The position numbers and the translations under genes were made by a program. From Prolixibacter sp. SD074 (GTDB taxonomy: Bacteria; Bacteroidota; Bacteroidia; Bacteroidales; Prolixibacteraceae): DNA of 64,000 bases. The notes beneath the pieces are model-generated. The model saw nothing but the letters and a program-made list of their open reading frames with translations, was not told the DNA's origin and ran no database searches. This document shows positions 47,512-57,949 of the stretch, piece by piece (positions within the stretch are counted from its first letter, which is position 1; each line of letters starts with the position of its first letter). The stretch lies in contig NZ_BLAW01000001.1 of NCBI RefSeq assembly GCF_009617895.1, positions 1,417,001 through 1,481,000 on the forward strand, in the 5' to 3' direction.

Positions 47512-47952
47512 TTAACCAATCTTAATCCTTCGGGGCCCTTTGTCAATATTTTCTTCCCGTTTCGGTAATCTGATTTCGAGTATTCCGTTGTTAAACCCCG
47601 CCGTGATGTTTTCTGTGTCAACAGAATCAGGCATAGAGAACCGACGGCTAAAATCGCCTGCTACAAACTCGCGGGTAGTGTAGTTTACCTTTTCCTTTTC
47701 CTGCTCAATTTGTACCGACTCGCCTTTAATGGTCAGGATTTCATTCTCAAGATGTATATTGATTTGTTCTTTGGTGAAACCAGGGGCCACCAGTTCGATG
47801 ACAAACTGATCCTTTTCTTCCTTTACATTCGCTTTTGGACGACTTGAAGCAGAGCTGTCGTTCCATACTGAGTCGTTAAATAATTTATCCAGTAAATCAT
47901 TGTTTGATTTCACTTTCGGATATGCGTTCGAGTAAGTCATTAAGTTCAACAT
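47512..47952 (-). CDS. Hsp20/alpha-crystallin small heat-shock protein
   Basis: 146 residues from ATG 47952. The start is decided by an AAGGAGG Shine-Dalgarno-like stretch 8-14 bases upstream, which is unusual in this phylum; the frame stays open for 27 more codons without matching the family. It is an ATP-independent holdase chaperone. The alpha-crystallin domain runs from PKANVKEEKDQFVIELVAPGF to GILEIRLPKRE, with the usual GNLTI-like strand (NEILTIKGE), and a short C-terminal tail (RRIKIG) for oligomer contacts. Single gene with its own terminator. Confidence 0.94.
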   Translation of the reverse strand: MLNLMTYSNAYPKVKSNNDLLDKLFNDSVWNDSSASSRPKANVKEEKDQFVIELVAPGFTKEQINIHLENEILTIKGESVQIEQEKEKVNYTTREFVAGDFSRRFSMPDSVDTENITAGFNNGILEIRLPKREENIDKGPRRIKIG

Positions 47953-47972
47953 GATATTTTCCTCCTTAATTA
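47953..47972 (-). promoter_or_regulatory. strong Shine-Dalgarno upstream of hsp20
   Basis: The minus strand reads AATTAAGGAGGAAAATATC just before the ATG. A core GGAGG at this distance is rare among genes of this window, where starts generally have no such motif. Confidence 0.7.
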
Positions 47973-48179
47973 CGTTAATTTCTTCAATGTTAATTTTCAA
48001 TTTCTGACGGACTTTATTCAAACGATATACCAATTAAAAAATCCTACATTTTCACAAAACTAATGCGTCACATTGTCTGTCTTGTCTATTTATATGCGCC
48101 AATATGTCACTTTCACACAAAGTCAACCAGACAAAACAGGTAATTAAAGTGAGAATTGAAATACTCAAAAGGGAAATTT

Positions 48180-48187
48180 TACTTTTG
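48180..48187 (+). promoter_or_regulatory. -7 box of trmD
   Basis: TACTTTTG matches TAnnTTTG, 16 bases before ATG 48204. It supports that start over the ATG at 48156. Confidence 0.55.
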
Positions 48188-48203
48188 TAAAAACTTTGAC
48201 ACA

Positions 48204-48893
48204 ATGCGAATAGATATACTTACCGTTTTACCCGAATTATTAGAGAGCCCGTTTAATTATTCGATTCTCAAACGAGCGCAGGACAAAGGTCTGGCTGAGA
48301 TTCACGTCCACAATCTGAGAGATTGGTCGACAGACAAACACAAGCGGGTAGATGATTATGCGTTTAGTAAAGGTGCGGGCATGGTCATGATGATTGAGCC
48401 CATCGAAAAGGCGGTTAACGAATTGAAAAGCCAGCGTGAATATGATGAGATAATTTTCACTTCGCCCGATGGCAAACGGTTCGAACAAAACGACGCCAAC
48501 CAGCTTTCACTGAAAAAGAACATCATTATTCTTTGCGGACACTACAAAGGCGTTGACCAGCGAGTACGCGACAACCTTATTTCCCGTGAAATATCGGTCG
48601 GCGATTTTGTCCTGACGGGAGGTGAACTGGCTGCCGCTATTATCTCTGACGCAGTGGTCCGGCTGATTCCCGGCGTACTTTCCGACGAAACATCTGCATT
48701 GACGGATTCTTTCCAGGACGGGCTTCTTAGCCCACCGGTTTATACGCGACCGGCTGATTATAACGGTTGGAAAGTCCCGGATGTGCTCTTATCAGGAAAT
48801 GACCAGTTGATAGAAGACTGGAAAATGGAACAGGCCTACCAACGAACAAAAGAGCTGCGGCCTGATTTGCTCAAGAAGCACAATGACGAATAA
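48204..48893 (+). CDS. trmD: tRNA (guanine-37-N1)-methyltransferase
   Basis: 229 residues from ATG 48204. It methylates G37 next to the anticodon with S-adenosylmethionine, preventing frameshifts. The trefoil-knot SPOUT region is seen as [12 protein letters not shown], then [29 protein letters not shown], followed by [16 protein letters not shown], which is characteristic of TrmD. The frame extends upstream to 48156, but the -7 box and the conserved [11 protein letters not shown] start argue for 48204. Single gene with terminator. Confidence 0.96.
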   Translation: MRIDILTVLPELLESPFNYSILKRAQDKGLAEIHVHNLRDWSTDKHKRVDDYAFSKGAGMVMMIEPIEKAVNELKSQREYDEIIFTSPDGKRFEQNDANQLSLKKNIIILCGHYKGVDQRVRDNLISREISVGDFVLTGGELAAAIISDAVVRLIPGVLSDETSALTDSFQDGLLSPPVYTRPADYNGWKVPDVLLSGNDQLIEDWKMEQAYQRTKELRPDLLKKHNDE

Positions 48894-48908
48894 AAAATTC
48901 AATATTTC

Positions 48909-48943
48909 ATCCCGGGTCGATTTGCACTCGCCGGGATTTTTTA
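48909..48943. terminator. terminator between trmD and the nuclease gene
   Basis: ATCCCGG (48909-48915) / CCGGGAT (48931-48937) followed by TTTTTT. It serves trmD; it reaches into the final codons of the convergent gene. Confidence 0.75.
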
Positions 48944-51814
48944 TCCCCTCCGGCAAATATTCTTATAGGCGCAGTAGCGGCATGTCTCTTCCTTTTCCGT
49001 TTGGAAAAAAGGTACATTGGTATCAAAAATTTCTTCCAGGAGGCGAACCAAGTTTTTATTGAATGCCTCCTGATGTTCCACGTAATTGACCGGCTGATTT
49101 CCCAATTCCTTGCTCGTCACAGTCGGTTGGAAATCTTTTTCGAATATTCTGCGCAAAGCATAAATACCAGTCTGAATAATTCCCTCCGATTTCCGGTTAG
49201 CATAGACAACAGCTGCATAAATCAACGTCTGAAGAGCTGCCTTATTTCGGTTCATTTTTTCGCGATCGAACAAATCATCCAGCATTGTAAAGCTTAAATC
49301 GGCCTTACCTGTTTTGTAATCCAAAATTTCCAGAACGCCATCCCGCTTATCAATACGGTCAACTTTTCCACCAACCAGCACGGTCCTTTCTCCGTCGCTT
49401 AAAGGAAAATCGGCCTTGAATTTGTTTTCGAGCCCTTCGATGGTAATTGGCGCACGTTTTTTATCCACCTCAAGTACCTGCCGCACATATTTCTTCACAA
49501 TTTCTCCAACCAGCCAATTGCGCCCGCGAAGGACAACCTGTTCAGAACCGGTTCCTCCCTTGAAATAATTATCGCGGAATGACTGCAGCACTAAATTCTG
49601 AATCTTCTCTACGTCGTCCATCAATCCCTGAATATCACCGGCACCCAATTCTTTACAAAGAAAAGGTGTATACAACGCCTCCATGGTGTCGTGAAACAAA
49701 TTTCCAAAGATACGGGCGTCAACCTCTTCGGTTACTTCATCCGGCTCTTCCAAGCCGGCGCTGTACCGGAAATAAAATTGTAACGGACAGGTCAAATACT
49801 TATCGATAGCGCTGGGCGAAAGTGCCCGTTTGCCATTAAGATACGGCAACAGAGGAGCCATCACCTCTTCTGTTTTCTGAACAACTATTGGAACCGGGGA
49901 AAGCGTGGAAACCTCCATTGAAACACTTGTTTCCTTAATATCCAACGGCGTTTCCATTTGCAACTGGTATAAATAACGGCTCTTCTCGCCGACAAAAAGC
50001 CCCTCGGTACCCGAATGATAGACAAATGTTACATTCTCGGCCCGCTGAAGCAGCCGGTAAAAATAGTAGGCGTACATGGCGTTCATCTCTTCGACTGAAG
50101 GCAAACCAAAGCCACGCCGCAAATTATAAGGAATGAAAGAGGCTTTCGCCGAAGTTTTTGGCATCACACCATCGTTCATCGAGAGAATAACCAGGTTGCG
50201 GAAATCAAGCGCCCGGGTTTCCAGAATACCCATCACCTGTAAGCCCTGAAGCGGTTCTCCTTCGAAAGGCACGGTGATACCTCCCAGATATTGGCCCAGA
50301 AAACGGAAATAGGTCTCTCTTGTCAGGAAATCCTTGTTTCCAAAAATCTTCTTACCACTGGTTTGCAACACATCTTTCAGCCGGTTTACAGCCAGGTACA
50401 ACTGAAACAGATACTCCTTGTGCAATTGATGCCGGATTTCATTTTCATCAGAAGGCAGCCGGGTAAATACCGAGCGAAGGATATCCAGGAAATAACCGGA
50501 ATAGGCATCAATGGATCGCGGCAATTGAAAAATCAGGCTCAGGAATGGCGTTTCCTGCAATTTTCTCACCGGAAGGTACACTATGTTTTGAGAAATAATC
50601 TCTTCCGTCAACTTCCGGCTTACTTCCGGCTCAATAACCGAAACCAACTGGTGCCCCAAAAGCGCCAGTACATTTTTATAGTAAAAAACAGGTTCCCCAT
50701 GCGTGCGGATATTTCGCTGCAACTCGATCAGTTGATTTACCAAACTATAGGCAGGACTGGCGTTCACCGGAAATCCCATCGTCACATTCACCTTTCCAAT
50801 TTGCTGCGGCAAAGTTCCTAAAACCGGTAAAAGTAAACCTTCGTCACACAAAACGACAGCCGCATCATCAAACTGCCGGTCGGGAACCGGTATTTTCATC
50901 AACTGATTGGAAGCAACCTGTGCCTGTCCTACCTGCGAAGGCACATTAATGATTTCAACCTGCGGAGGATGTTGCATAAAACCAGATTCACCACCCAAAG
51001 AAGCTGACTGCGGAAATTTTTTCAGGTTCTTCCGCATAAACAAACCTGCTTCCTGCTGCGGGTCATCCAAATAATAGCGGTCATAATCCCAATAAAACCG
51101 GGCTTTTTCGGTTTCCATGAAGAACGAAAACAATATCTCTTCACACCGGTTCAGGGCATTAAAACCCGCCAGTATAATATCGCCGTCATGCTTTAGTTGC
51201 AGCTTTTTCTCCTTAATTCGTTGTGCGGTTTCCCGATAAATCATCCCTTCAAAAGCCACGCCTTCGTTTTGCAGGCGCTGTCTGAATTTTTCGTATATAG
51301 GAAAGAGCGATTGCCAGATACGTAAAAATTCATTCTGGTTCGGCGTTTTGTCGCGGTTATTCAGGCTACGCCAAAAACCAGTCATATGCTCCCGGCTTTC
51401 ATCATCGTAATCCTGAAAAAGTAAATCAATCTCTTTTAAATCGGAAATATTTTGGAAGAGGGCGGCCGCATCAACATTGTATTTATCGATATCATCGAAA
51501 TCGTTGACCAACATTTCGCCCCAGAAATAAAAATCATCAAATGATTCTTCCGAGCCGGTAACTTCGCGATAGATTTCATACAAATAAAAAACGAGCGTGA
51601 GTGGATCGGCAACATGTAAATCGGTCTGACGGGCAAAAAAATCGCTGATGGTAACGATTTCCGGACTGAAAATCGGTTGAGAAACCTTTCGGTTGAGATA
51701 ATTAATGAAAAAAATTCCCGCCCTCCGGTTCGGAAAAATGATCATTTGCCCCGAGATATTGTCTCCGTAAACCTCGTATAAATGGTCGGCCAGCCGTGCT
51801 AAAAATCCTTGCAT
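48941..51814 (-). CDS. AddB-like helicase/PD-(D/E)XK nuclease protein
   Basis: 957 residues. The N-terminus (GQMIIFPNRRAGIFFINYL) aligns with the position of a helicase-like domain that lacks a true Walker A, as in AddB. The C-terminal 280 residues are a RecB-type nuclease: SPSAIDKYLTCPLQFYFRYSAGL, the metal-binding GKVDRIDKRDGVLEILDYKTG (Asp and QxxxY-like Lys), and CRYCAYKNICRRG. The Cys in LTCPLQF plus the three in the last motif could hold the [4Fe-4S] cluster known from AddB. An AddA partner is not in this window, and the 3' neighbour is on the other strand. Confidence 0.85.
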   Translation of the reverse strand: MQGFLARLADHLYEVYGDNISGQMIIFPNRRAGIFFINYLNRKVSQPIFSPEIVTISDFFARQTDLHVADPLTLVFYLYEIYREVTGSEESFDDFYFWGEMLVNDFDDIDKYNVDAAALFQNISDLKEIDLLFQDYDDESREHMTGFWRSLNNRDKTPNQNEFLRIWQSLFPIYEKFRQRLQNEGVAFEGMIYRETAQRIKEKKLQLKHDGDIILAGFNALNRCEEILFSFFMETEKARFYWDYDRYYLDDPQQEAGLFMRKNLKKFPQSASLGGESGFMQHPPQVEIINVPSQVGQAQVASNQLMKIPVPDRQFDDAAVVLCDEGLLLPVLGTLPQQIGKVNVTMGFPVNASPAYSLVNQLIELQRNIRTHGEPVFYYKNVLALLGHQLVSVIEPEVSRKLTEEIISQNIVYLPVRKLQETPFLSLIFQLPRSIDAYSGYFLDILRSVFTRLPSDENEIRHQLHKEYLFQLYLAVNRLKDVLQTSGKKIFGNKDFLTRETYFRFLGQYLGGITVPFEGEPLQGLQVMGILETRALDFRNLVILSMNDGVMPKTSAKASFIPYNLRRGFGLPSVEEMNAMYAYYFYRLLQRAENVTFVYHSGTEGLFVGEKSRYLYQLQMETPLDIKETSVSMEVSTLSPVPIVVQKTEEVMAPLLPYLNGKRALSPSAIDKYLTCPLQFYFRYSAGLEEPDEVTEEVDARIFGNLFHDTMEALYTPFLCKELGAGDIQGLMDDVEKIQNLVLQSFRDNYFKGGTGSEQVVLRGRNWLVGEIVKKYVRQVLEVDKKRAPITIEGLENKFKADFPLSDGERTVLVGGKVDRIDKRDGVLEILDYKTGKADLSFTMLDDLFDREKMNRNKAALQTLIYAAVVYANRKSEGIIQTGIYALRRIFEKDFQPTVTSKELGNQPVNYVEHQEAFNKNLVRLLEEIFDTNVPFFQTEKEETCRYCAYKNICRRG

Positions 51815-52003
51815 AAAATTATTTATCTGTTTATTCAGAACTATTTAAACCTTTATTGGTTTTCACTGGGAAAAATGAAGCAGAAGTGTAAAGTTGATAC
51901 TTTTTTATCAATCATCACACTTCTTTGAAAAATCATCAACGAAAGTTTAAAATTTTACTGAACATATGTCGGTACATCTTTGTATTGTTTTTATCATCAA
52001 CTT

Positions 52004-54733
52004 ATGAATAACACTAACATGGACAAATTCTCACAGGTTGGCAACCAAGAGATTGGGGCGATAGAGGATCTATACAAAACGTACCTTGAGGATCCGGAGA
52101 ATGTGGATGCAAGCTGGAAAGCATTTTTCAAAGGCTTCGAATTCGCCCGTCAGTCGTGGGCCGACGCCGAAACACCTGAGGATTGCAAACACCTGGACAA
52201 AGAGTTTAAAATTCTGAATCTCATTCACGGTTACCGACAACGAGGTCACCTGTTCACCCGGACCAACCCGGTGCGAACACGCCGGGCTTACTCACCGACA
52301 CTTGATATCGAAAACTTTGGTTTAAGTGACACGCATCTGAATACCGTTTTCCAGGCGGGAAACGAAATTGGCATCGGTCCGGCATCGCTGCGTGATATTG
52401 TCGCGCACCTTGAAACAACGTACTGCGAATCAATCGGTGTGGAGTATCTTTACATGCGGGACCCCGAAGTGATTAACTGGCTTCGCGAACGCATGGAGAG
52501 TACCAAAAACCAGCAGGAGTTCACCGACGAAAACCGGAAGCACATCTTCTATCACCTGAAACTGGCGGTAGGATTTGAAAACTTCATCCATAAGAAGTTT
52601 GTGGGACAAAAGCGTTTTTCCCTGGAGGGAACGGAAACTCTGATTCCGGCGATGGACGCTATCATCGAACGTGGTGCAGAACTGGGAATCGAGGAATTTG
52701 TGATTGGAATGTCACATCGGGGCCGATTAAACGTACTGGCCAATATCCTGGAAAAACCATACAGGAATATTTTCAAGGAATTTTACGGAACTGAATTTGA
52801 AGAAGGAATTGCCCTTGGCGATGTAAAATATCACCTGGGCTATGAAAACGAGGTGACCACCGATCAGGGCCATAAAGTAAAACTGAACCTTCTTCCCAAC
52901 CCATCGCACCTGGAAGCGGTGGCACCGCTAGTAGAAGGGGTAGCCAGGGCCAAGCTGGACCACGAATATGGTAAAGAATTCAAGAAACTGGCCCCTATCG
53001 TCATCCACGGCGATGCCGCTATTGCCGGTCAGGGAGTCGTTTATGAAACGGTTCAAATGTCGCAGTTGAAGGGGTATAAAACCGGAGGTACCATTCACCT
53101 GGTAGTGAATAACCAGGTTGGTTTTACCACCAACTACCTCGATGCCCGTTCCAGTACGTACAGCACCGACGTTGCAAAGGTTACCCGCTCTCCTGTATTT
53201 CATGTCAATGGCGACGACGTGGAAGCCCTCATCTTTACGATAAAATTGGCGATGGAGTTCCGGCAGCAATTCGAATCCGATATATTCATTGATATTCTTT
53301 CCTACCGGAAATACGGACACAACGAAGGTGACGAACCGCGTTTTACACAGCCTACGCTGTATAAAGCAATCGCCAGTCATCCCAATCCGCGCGATCTCTA
53401 CGCTGAAAAACTGATACAAAAAGGTATCATGACCAAGGAGGAGATCCAAAAAGAAATTGATGATTTCAACCAAGCGCTCGAAGTAAATTACGAAGAGAGC
53501 CAGCACATTCAAAAGCTTCGTATCCAACGGTTTTTGCTTGATGAATACAAAAATTACCGGTTACCGGAGCCAACTGAATCGGACCATGATACCGATACTG
53601 GTTACGATATCGGACAACTGAAGGCTATTGCCGAAAAAATGAACACGCTTCCGGATGATAAGAGCTTTTTCCGGAAAATTGTCAAGCTCCTCAACGATCG
53701 GAAAAAAGCAGCATCCGACAACCGGCTCGACTGGGCGATGGGCGAATTACTTGCCTATGCCGCATTGTTATTGGAAGGTCATCCGGTCCGCATAGGCGGC
53801 CAGGACAGCGAACGTGGTACATTTGCCCACCGGCACGCGGCATTGGTAATGGAAGCTACGGATGAAAAGTACTTCCCGCTCAAACATCTTAGCGAAAGCC
53901 AGGCGCCTTTTCATATTTACAATTCGCCGTTGAATGAATATGCGGCCATGGGATTCGAATATGGTTATGCCCTCGCGTGCCCGAAAGGATTAACCATCTG
54001 GGAAGCTCAGTTTGGTGATTTTAGCAACGTTGCCCAGGTAATTATCGACCAATATATCAGTTCTGCCGGTGAAAAATGGGGCATGATGAACGGTCTGGTA
54101 CTGATGCTTCCGCATGGATACGAAGGCCAGGGACCGGAGCACTCCAGCGGCCGCATCGAGCGTATGCTTTCGCAAGTTGCCGGCAACAACATGCAAGTAA
54201 TGCTGCCAACTACTCCGGCCAGCCTGTTTCATATGCTGCGCCGTCATGTCAAATGGGATTTCCGGATTCCAATGATCATTTTCACACCGAAGAGCCTCTT
54301 GCGCCATCCGAAAGCTATTTCCAGCTTTGAAGATTTGGCTCATGGTAAATTCCAGCCGCTGATTCCGGATAACACCGTTAAAACGGGAAAAGCCTCCAAA
54401 CTGGTATTTACTACCGGAAAAATTTATTACGAGTTGATAGAACGGCGCGATGAATTGAAACAGAATGATGTGGCCATTATCCGCATCGAACAATTATATC
54501 CGTTCCCGGTAGAAACCGTCAGAAATATTATCTACGAAAATAAAAATGCCAAATGCAAACTCTGGGTTCAGGACGAACCGGAAAACATGGGAGCCTGGCC
54601 ATACATTGCCCGCAAGTATCCGGGCTTGAACCTTGACGTAATTTCCCGGCCCGAAAGTGCCAGTCCGGCCGGCGGATTGATGGAACAACATAAACGACGC
54701 CTCGAACGAATCATGGAAGCTGTTTTTAAATAA
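52004..54733 (+). CDS. sucA: 2-oxoglutarate dehydrogenase E1 component
   Basis: 909 residues from ATG 52004; the ATG at 51980 is unlikely. It decarboxylates 2-oxoglutarate using thiamine diphosphate and passes the succinyl group to SucB. Seen: [20 protein letters not shown] at the N-terminus, [39 protein letters not shown] (ThDP region), NNQVGFTTN, and the late [13 protein letters not shown]. It is followed 38 bases on by sucB, forming the TCA-cycle complex operon; the shared E3 gene is not here. Confidence 0.96.
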   Translation: MNNTNMDKFSQVGNQEIGAIEDLYKTYLEDPENVDASWKAFFKGFEFARQSWADAETPEDCKHLDKEFKILNLIHGYRQRGHLFTRTNPVRTRRAYSPTLDIENFGLSDTHLNTVFQAGNEIGIGPASLRDIVAHLETTYCESIGVEYLYMRDPEVINWLRERMESTKNQQEFTDENRKHIFYHLKLAVGFENFIHKKFVGQKRFSLEGTETLIPAMDAIIERGAELGIEEFVIGMSHRGRLNVLANILEKPYRNIFKEFYGTEFEEGIALGDVKYHLGYENEVTTDQGHKVKLNLLPNPSHLEAVAPLVEGVARAKLDHEYGKEFKKLAPIVIHGDAAIAGQGVVYETVQMSQLKGYKTGGTIHLVVNNQVGFTTNYLDARSSTYSTDVAKVTRSPVFHVNGDDVEALIFTIKLAMEFRQQFESDIFIDILSYRKYGHNEGDEPRFTQPTLYKAIASHPNPRDLYAEKLIQKGIMTKEEIQKEIDDFNQALEVNYEESQHIQKLRIQRFLLDEYKNYRLPEPTESDHDTDTGYDIGQLKAIAEKMNTLPDDKSFFRKIVKLLNDRKKAASDNRLDWAMGELLAYAALLLEGHPVRIGGQDSERGTFAHRHAALVMEATDEKYFPLKHLSESQAPFHIYNSPLNEYAAMGFEYGYALACPKGLTIWEAQFGDFSNVAQVIIDQYISSAGEKWGMMNGLVLMLPHGYEGQGPEHSSGRIERMLSQVAGNNMQVMLPTTPASLFHMLRRHVKWDFRIPMIIFTPKSLLRHPKAISSFEDLAHGKFQPLIPDNTVKTGKASKLVFTTGKIYYELIERRDELKQNDVAIIRIEQLYPFPVETVRNIIYENKNAKCKLWVQDEPENMGAWPYIARKYPGLNLDVISRPESASPAGGLMEQHKRRLERIMEAVFK

Positions 54734-54771
54734 ACCAAAGCAATCACAATTCATCAAAAAAGTATCATAAG

Positions 54772-56055
54772 ATGATCATCGAAATAAAAGTACCCAGTCC
54801 CGGTGAATCTATCACCGAAGTAGAGATAGGAAGATGGCTCGTTTCTGACGGTGATATAGTGGAAAAGGACCAGGAAATAGCAGAAGTTGAATCAGATAAA
54901 GCCACCCTGGCCCTGGTGGCTACCGAAGCCGGAGCAGTAAGTTTTAAAGCGGAGGAAGGTGATTCCATTAAGGTAGGCGGTGTTGCCTGCACCATTGACA
55001 CGGACAAAGCCGGAGAAGCTCCTGCAGCACCAAAGGAGGAACCTAAAGCTGAAGAGAAAAAGGAAGCTACGGAAGAAAAGAAACCAGAAGCTGAATCGAA
55101 AAAACCTGAACCACCCAAGGCGGAGAAAAAGATAGAAACGACCAAACCACCAGGTGAGGATGTATCTCATGTAAAAACGACTCCTGCAGCCAAAGCAGTA
55201 ATGGAAGCCGAAGGTTTATCTGTAGAAGAAGTGCTCGAAGGATTACGGCGACTTTCCCGCAAGGATGTCGAAACAGCTGCAGGTGCACTGAGAAATCATC
55301 CGTCGCTTCAGAAGCTGGAAGCCAGTCGCGAAGAGGATCGGCAAACAATGACCTCGTTGCGGAAAAAGTTGAGTCAACGCCTGGTTTCCGTGAAGAATGA
55401 AACGGCCATGTTGACGACATTCAACGAGCTGGACATGAGCAGGGTTATGCAATTACGCAAAACTTACCAGGAAAAATTCGTTGAAAAACACGGATTCAAA
55501 CTGGGATTCATGTCTTTCTTCACTAAAGCAGTCAGCGAAGCCCTGAAACTACATACTGGAATCAATTCCATGATTGAAGGCGATGAGATTGTTACACCTC
55601 GTTACCATGACGTGGGTATTGCCGTAATGACTCCAAAAGGACTGATGGTCCCGATTGTACGCAATGTGGAGGCCAAATCGATTCCGGAAATTGAACTGGA
55701 AATTAAAGAGCTGGCAGCTAAAGCCCGTAACCGGAGGCTGACCATCGAAGAAATGACCGGCGGAACCTTTACCATTACCAACGGTGGTGTGTTTGGCTCA
55801 CTGATGTCTACCCCCATTATCAATCCGCCGCAAAGCGGAATTCTGGGAATGCACAGCATCAAAGAACGCCCCATTGCCGTAAACGGTAAAGTGGAAATTC
55901 GTCCGATGATGTATACTGCCCTCTCCTATGACCATCGTGTTATCGATGGAAAAGATTCGGTCGGTTTCCTTGTCGACTTAAAGGAATTTATTGAAAATCC
56001 TGAGAAGCTGCTTTTCGGCGGAAGCTCTCCCGATGAGTTACTACTGGATTTATAA
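54772..56055 (+). CDS. sucB: dihydrolipoyllysine-residue succinyltransferase (E2)
   Basis: 427 residues. Domains in order: lipoyl domain (1-80) with the lipoylated Lys in [11 protein letters not shown], an Ala/Glu/Lys/Pro-rich linker (about 83-132), an E3-binding peripheral domain ([19 protein letters not shown]), and the acyltransferase core with the active-site [14 protein letters not shown]. The linker is longer and more acidic than in E. coli. It is the downstream gene of sucA, and a terminator follows at 56081-56114. Confidence 0.97.
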   Translation: MIIEIKVPSPGESITEVEIGRWLVSDGDIVEKDQEIAEVESDKATLALVATEAGAVSFKAEEGDSIKVGGVACTIDTDKAGEAPAAPKEEPKAEEKKEATEEKKPEAESKKPEPPKAEKKIETTKPPGEDVSHVKTTPAAKAVMEAEGLSVEEVLEGLRRLSRKDVETAAGALRNHPSLQKLEASREEDRQTMTSLRKKLSQRLVSVKNETAMLTTFNELDMSRVMQLRKTYQEKFVEKHGFKLGFMSFFTKAVSEALKLHTGINSMIEGDEIVTPRYHDVGIAVMTPKGLMVPIVRNVEAKSIPEIELEIKELAAKARNRRLTIEEMTGGTFTITNGGVFGSLMSTPIINPPQSGILGMHSIKERPIAVNGKVEIRPMMYTALSYDHRVIDGKDSVGFLVDLKEFIENPEKLLFGGSSPDELLLDL

Positions 56056-56080
56056 TATTTCAGCCAAAACATTTGGCATA

Positions 56081-56114
56081 AAAAAGCGGGGCCATTTTCC
56101 AGGTTCCGCTTTTT
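56081..56114. terminator. terminator of sucA-sucB
   Basis: AAAAAGCGGggCC / GGttCCGCTTTTT, about 25 bases past the sucB stop. The T-rich flanks on both strands make it usable from both sides. Confidence 0.75.
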
Positions 56115-56133
56115 CACCTTGATATATTGTCTT

Positions 56134-56630
56134 TTACCGGGTAATTGTAATGGGGACACATTTTTCGAATACCTTCTCATCCGTTGTCACAGAAGTCAAC
56201 CAAATTTCAAAATCGCCAGCTTCATCCCCTGTATCAAATGCAACATGAACCTGATTATTTTTATCAGCAACTGCATCCGGGTTCCGGTACAAAGTATTTC
56301 CCGGCATCAATGGCGTATCGACTTTATCGGCATAAAACAGCGGCGGGTCCTCGATGTAGCGCCATGGTTTGTCCCATAAGGTTCCACCCAGCCTGCTTTG
56401 TGTATGCTTGCACTGAAACATCCGGCTCAAACCACTTCCCCAGCGAATGCCACCATAGGCACTGGTCATATTGCTAACCGGAGCGCGGGCCATAGCTGCA
56501 GCAAACAGATTGTTTTGCGTCACCAGGTAGGCGGTTTAAAATTGTCAAAGGTTAGTGGTTTCTTCTCCTGCTGAGCAGATACGCCCGCAGCAAACCAGAC
56601 AAGAAACATTGAAAGGAATATTTTTTTCAC
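56134..56630 (-). pseudogene. chimeric remnant of an S9 prolyl-oligopeptidase gene
   Basis: Three pieces are joined. 56630-56540: a GTG-started signal peptide (VKKIFLSMFLVWFAAGVSAQ) and about 12 codons of mature protein. 56535-56310: a different frame, reading AYLVTQNNLFAAAMARAPVSNMTSAYGG and on to PLFYADKVDTPL, matching the region just after the catalytic Ser of S9 family peptidases. 56310-56134: about 57 codons (NPDAVADKNNQVHVAFDTGDEAGD) of unrecognised origin. The first join deletes most of the peptidase and shifts the frame. The second cuts off the part with the catalytic Asp and His. No functional peptidase can result. Confidence 0.75.
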
Positions 56631-57061
56631 TTGGAAAGAATTTATTAGGTTATCAGTTTTCAAACTCGAATATTGAGTCTGCTCCGAAAAGTCTGAGTTC
56701 ATTGATTTTCAACTTCTTTACCCCTGATCCCTAAAGGGGAACTCGCTGAAAATCAATGAACTCTTCAAGGTCCCCTTCAGGGTTCCGATACTTCGGAATA
56801 GGGGTTTTTGACTTTTCGGAGTGGACTCAATACTCACACCTTTCATCCCTGAAAAGAAAACAATAAAAATGTAGATAATAAAGAGCATTATGTGACTTAA
56901 CCCACTTCTAAGTTTATTTAATTCTGTGTATCTTGAAAAGAAAAAGGCCGCTGCTCTACTGTTTTTGAATCATAAAGTATGAGCAAGTATCTCAAAAGAA
57001 TGTAAACAAAAACCGATATCCACATTAAAGTCTTATTTCCGAACGCTTAATCTGACACAAC
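56631..57061. other. intergenic region with a MITE-like structure
   Basis: About 430 bases between the S9 remnant and the ArsF-like gene. Most is taken up by the nested inverted repeat at 56672-56831. The rest is AT-rich with no coding frame. Confidence 0.6.
56672..56831. repeat. 160-bp nested inverted repeat, MITE-like
   Basis: Outer arms ATTGAGTCTGCTCCGAAAAG (from 56672) and its partner ending at 56831 match over 22 bases with two mismatches. Inside, GAGTTCATTGATTTTCA (56695-56711) and TGAAAATCAATGAACTC (56747-56763) pair perfectly over 17 bases. Further short GC-rich hairpins sit in between. There is no coding capacity. The length, the terminal repeats and the placement beside a wrecked gene suggest a miniature inverted-repeat transposable element. 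Confidence 0.7.
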
Positions 57062-57508
57062 ATGAAAAACTACTTCCTTATATCCATCATAGCGCTGGCT
57101 GTATTTACAGCCTGCAAACCAGGGCATCAAAAGGAAGCGCAGCGAAAAGCAGCCATGGAGACCGACACAATCATTTCGATTCCGCCCCACACGGTGAATG
57201 TATATTATTTTCACGGCGATAAACCCTGCACCACATGCCAGGCCGTGGGTAATGTAGCGAAAGAAACGGTGATGAAATACTTTGCCGATTCGATGAATGT
57301 TCACTTTATCGACATCAATATTAACCGGAAGCCTAACCGTAAACTGACCCGCTACTACCATGTTACCAATACATCCATCGTAGTTGCCGGACGCGAAGGG
57401 TACGATAACCTGACCAAAGAGGCGTTTGATTATGCTGTTAAAAAGCCTGATAAACTGGAAATAATAATAAAGGAAACTATTATGCAACGGGAAGAGTATA
57501 ACAGATAA
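57062..57508 (+). CDS. ArsF-like thioredoxin-fold lipoprotein
   Basis: 148 residues. A signal peptide ends in FTAC (lipobox Cys18). The mature part starts with a spacer, then VNVYYFHGDKPCTTCQAVGNVAKE, in which CTTC is a CxxC redox motif on a thioredoxin-like fold, followed by HFIDININRKPNRKLTRYYHVTNTSIVVAG. This matches the family commonly labelled nitroreductase subunit ArsF, although the true function is not settled. It is likely a periplasmic or membrane-anchored thiol protein. Single gene with terminator at 57530-57569; no arsenic genes are nearby. Confidence 0.85.
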   Translation: MKNYFLISIIALAVFTACKPGHQKEAQRKAAMETDTIISIPPHTVNVYYFHGDKPCTTCQAVGNVAKETVMKYFADSMNVHFIDININRKPNRKLTRYYHVTNTSIVVAGREGYDNLTKEAFDYAVKKPDKLEIIIKETIMQREEYNR

Positions 57509-57529
57509 TATTCGTAACCATACCCATTC

Positions 57530-57572
57530 ATTCCCCTGTTATTTGTTGCAAAAGAAACGGCAGGGGAATTTT
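57530..57572. terminator. terminator after the ArsF-like gene
   Basis: ATTCCCCTG (57530-57538) / CAGGGGAAT (57561-57569) followed by TTTTAATTT. Confidence 0.7.
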
Positions 57573-57916
57573 AATTTAATGTGAGATATTACAACCAGCC
57601 CTTGCGGTGAAAATACCAAAGCGTCAGTACCGAGGAAGCCAGCATCAGTAAAGGTGTCCTGTAAAAATTCCAGACGTTCGAAGCTGAACGCCGTATGCCC
57701 CAGCAGCGAACCCACATCTTTCAGCATAATGTGCAAATGTCCCTCCTTCTTGTTATGAAAACGTTCACTTTTCAGGTTGGACGACATGACCCGCTGCTTG
57801 TCCACGATGTTCTCGCGCAGCAACATGGTGGCCTCCTGCAAGTGAGTAATTACGATTTCACAGCAGGCCCGAAACGGGCCGTACAAAATTAATAAATTCG
57901 GTGGGGCAAACACCAC
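57539..57916 (-). CDS. uncertain open frame downstream of nfo
   Basis: 125 codons on the strand of nfo, starting 33 bases after the nfo stop. It reads through FHNKKEGHLHIMLKDVGSLLGHTAFSFERLEFLQDTF, which looks more protein-like than random, but has no recognised family. Its 3' end lies in a terminator stem, and its N-terminal part is unusually rich in Cys/Leu. It may be a real small gene, the relic of one, or chance. Confidence 0.35.
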   Translation of the reverse strand: MVFAPPNLLILYGPFRACCEIVITHLQEATMLLRENIVDKQRVMSSNLKSERFHNKKEGHLHIMLKDVGSLLGHTAFSFERLEFLQDTFTDAGFLGTDALVFSPQGLVVISHIKLKFPCRFFCNK

Positions 57917-57949
57917 CCCGCCAATTCTTTTTCCGTAACCGGAAAAGGC

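Noticed and set aside
54765-55145. Minus-strand frame opposite sucB, rich in Ser/Phe
   Set aside because: It is the complement of the Ala/Glu/Lys linker of SucB, whose low-complexity codons leave the other strand open by chance.
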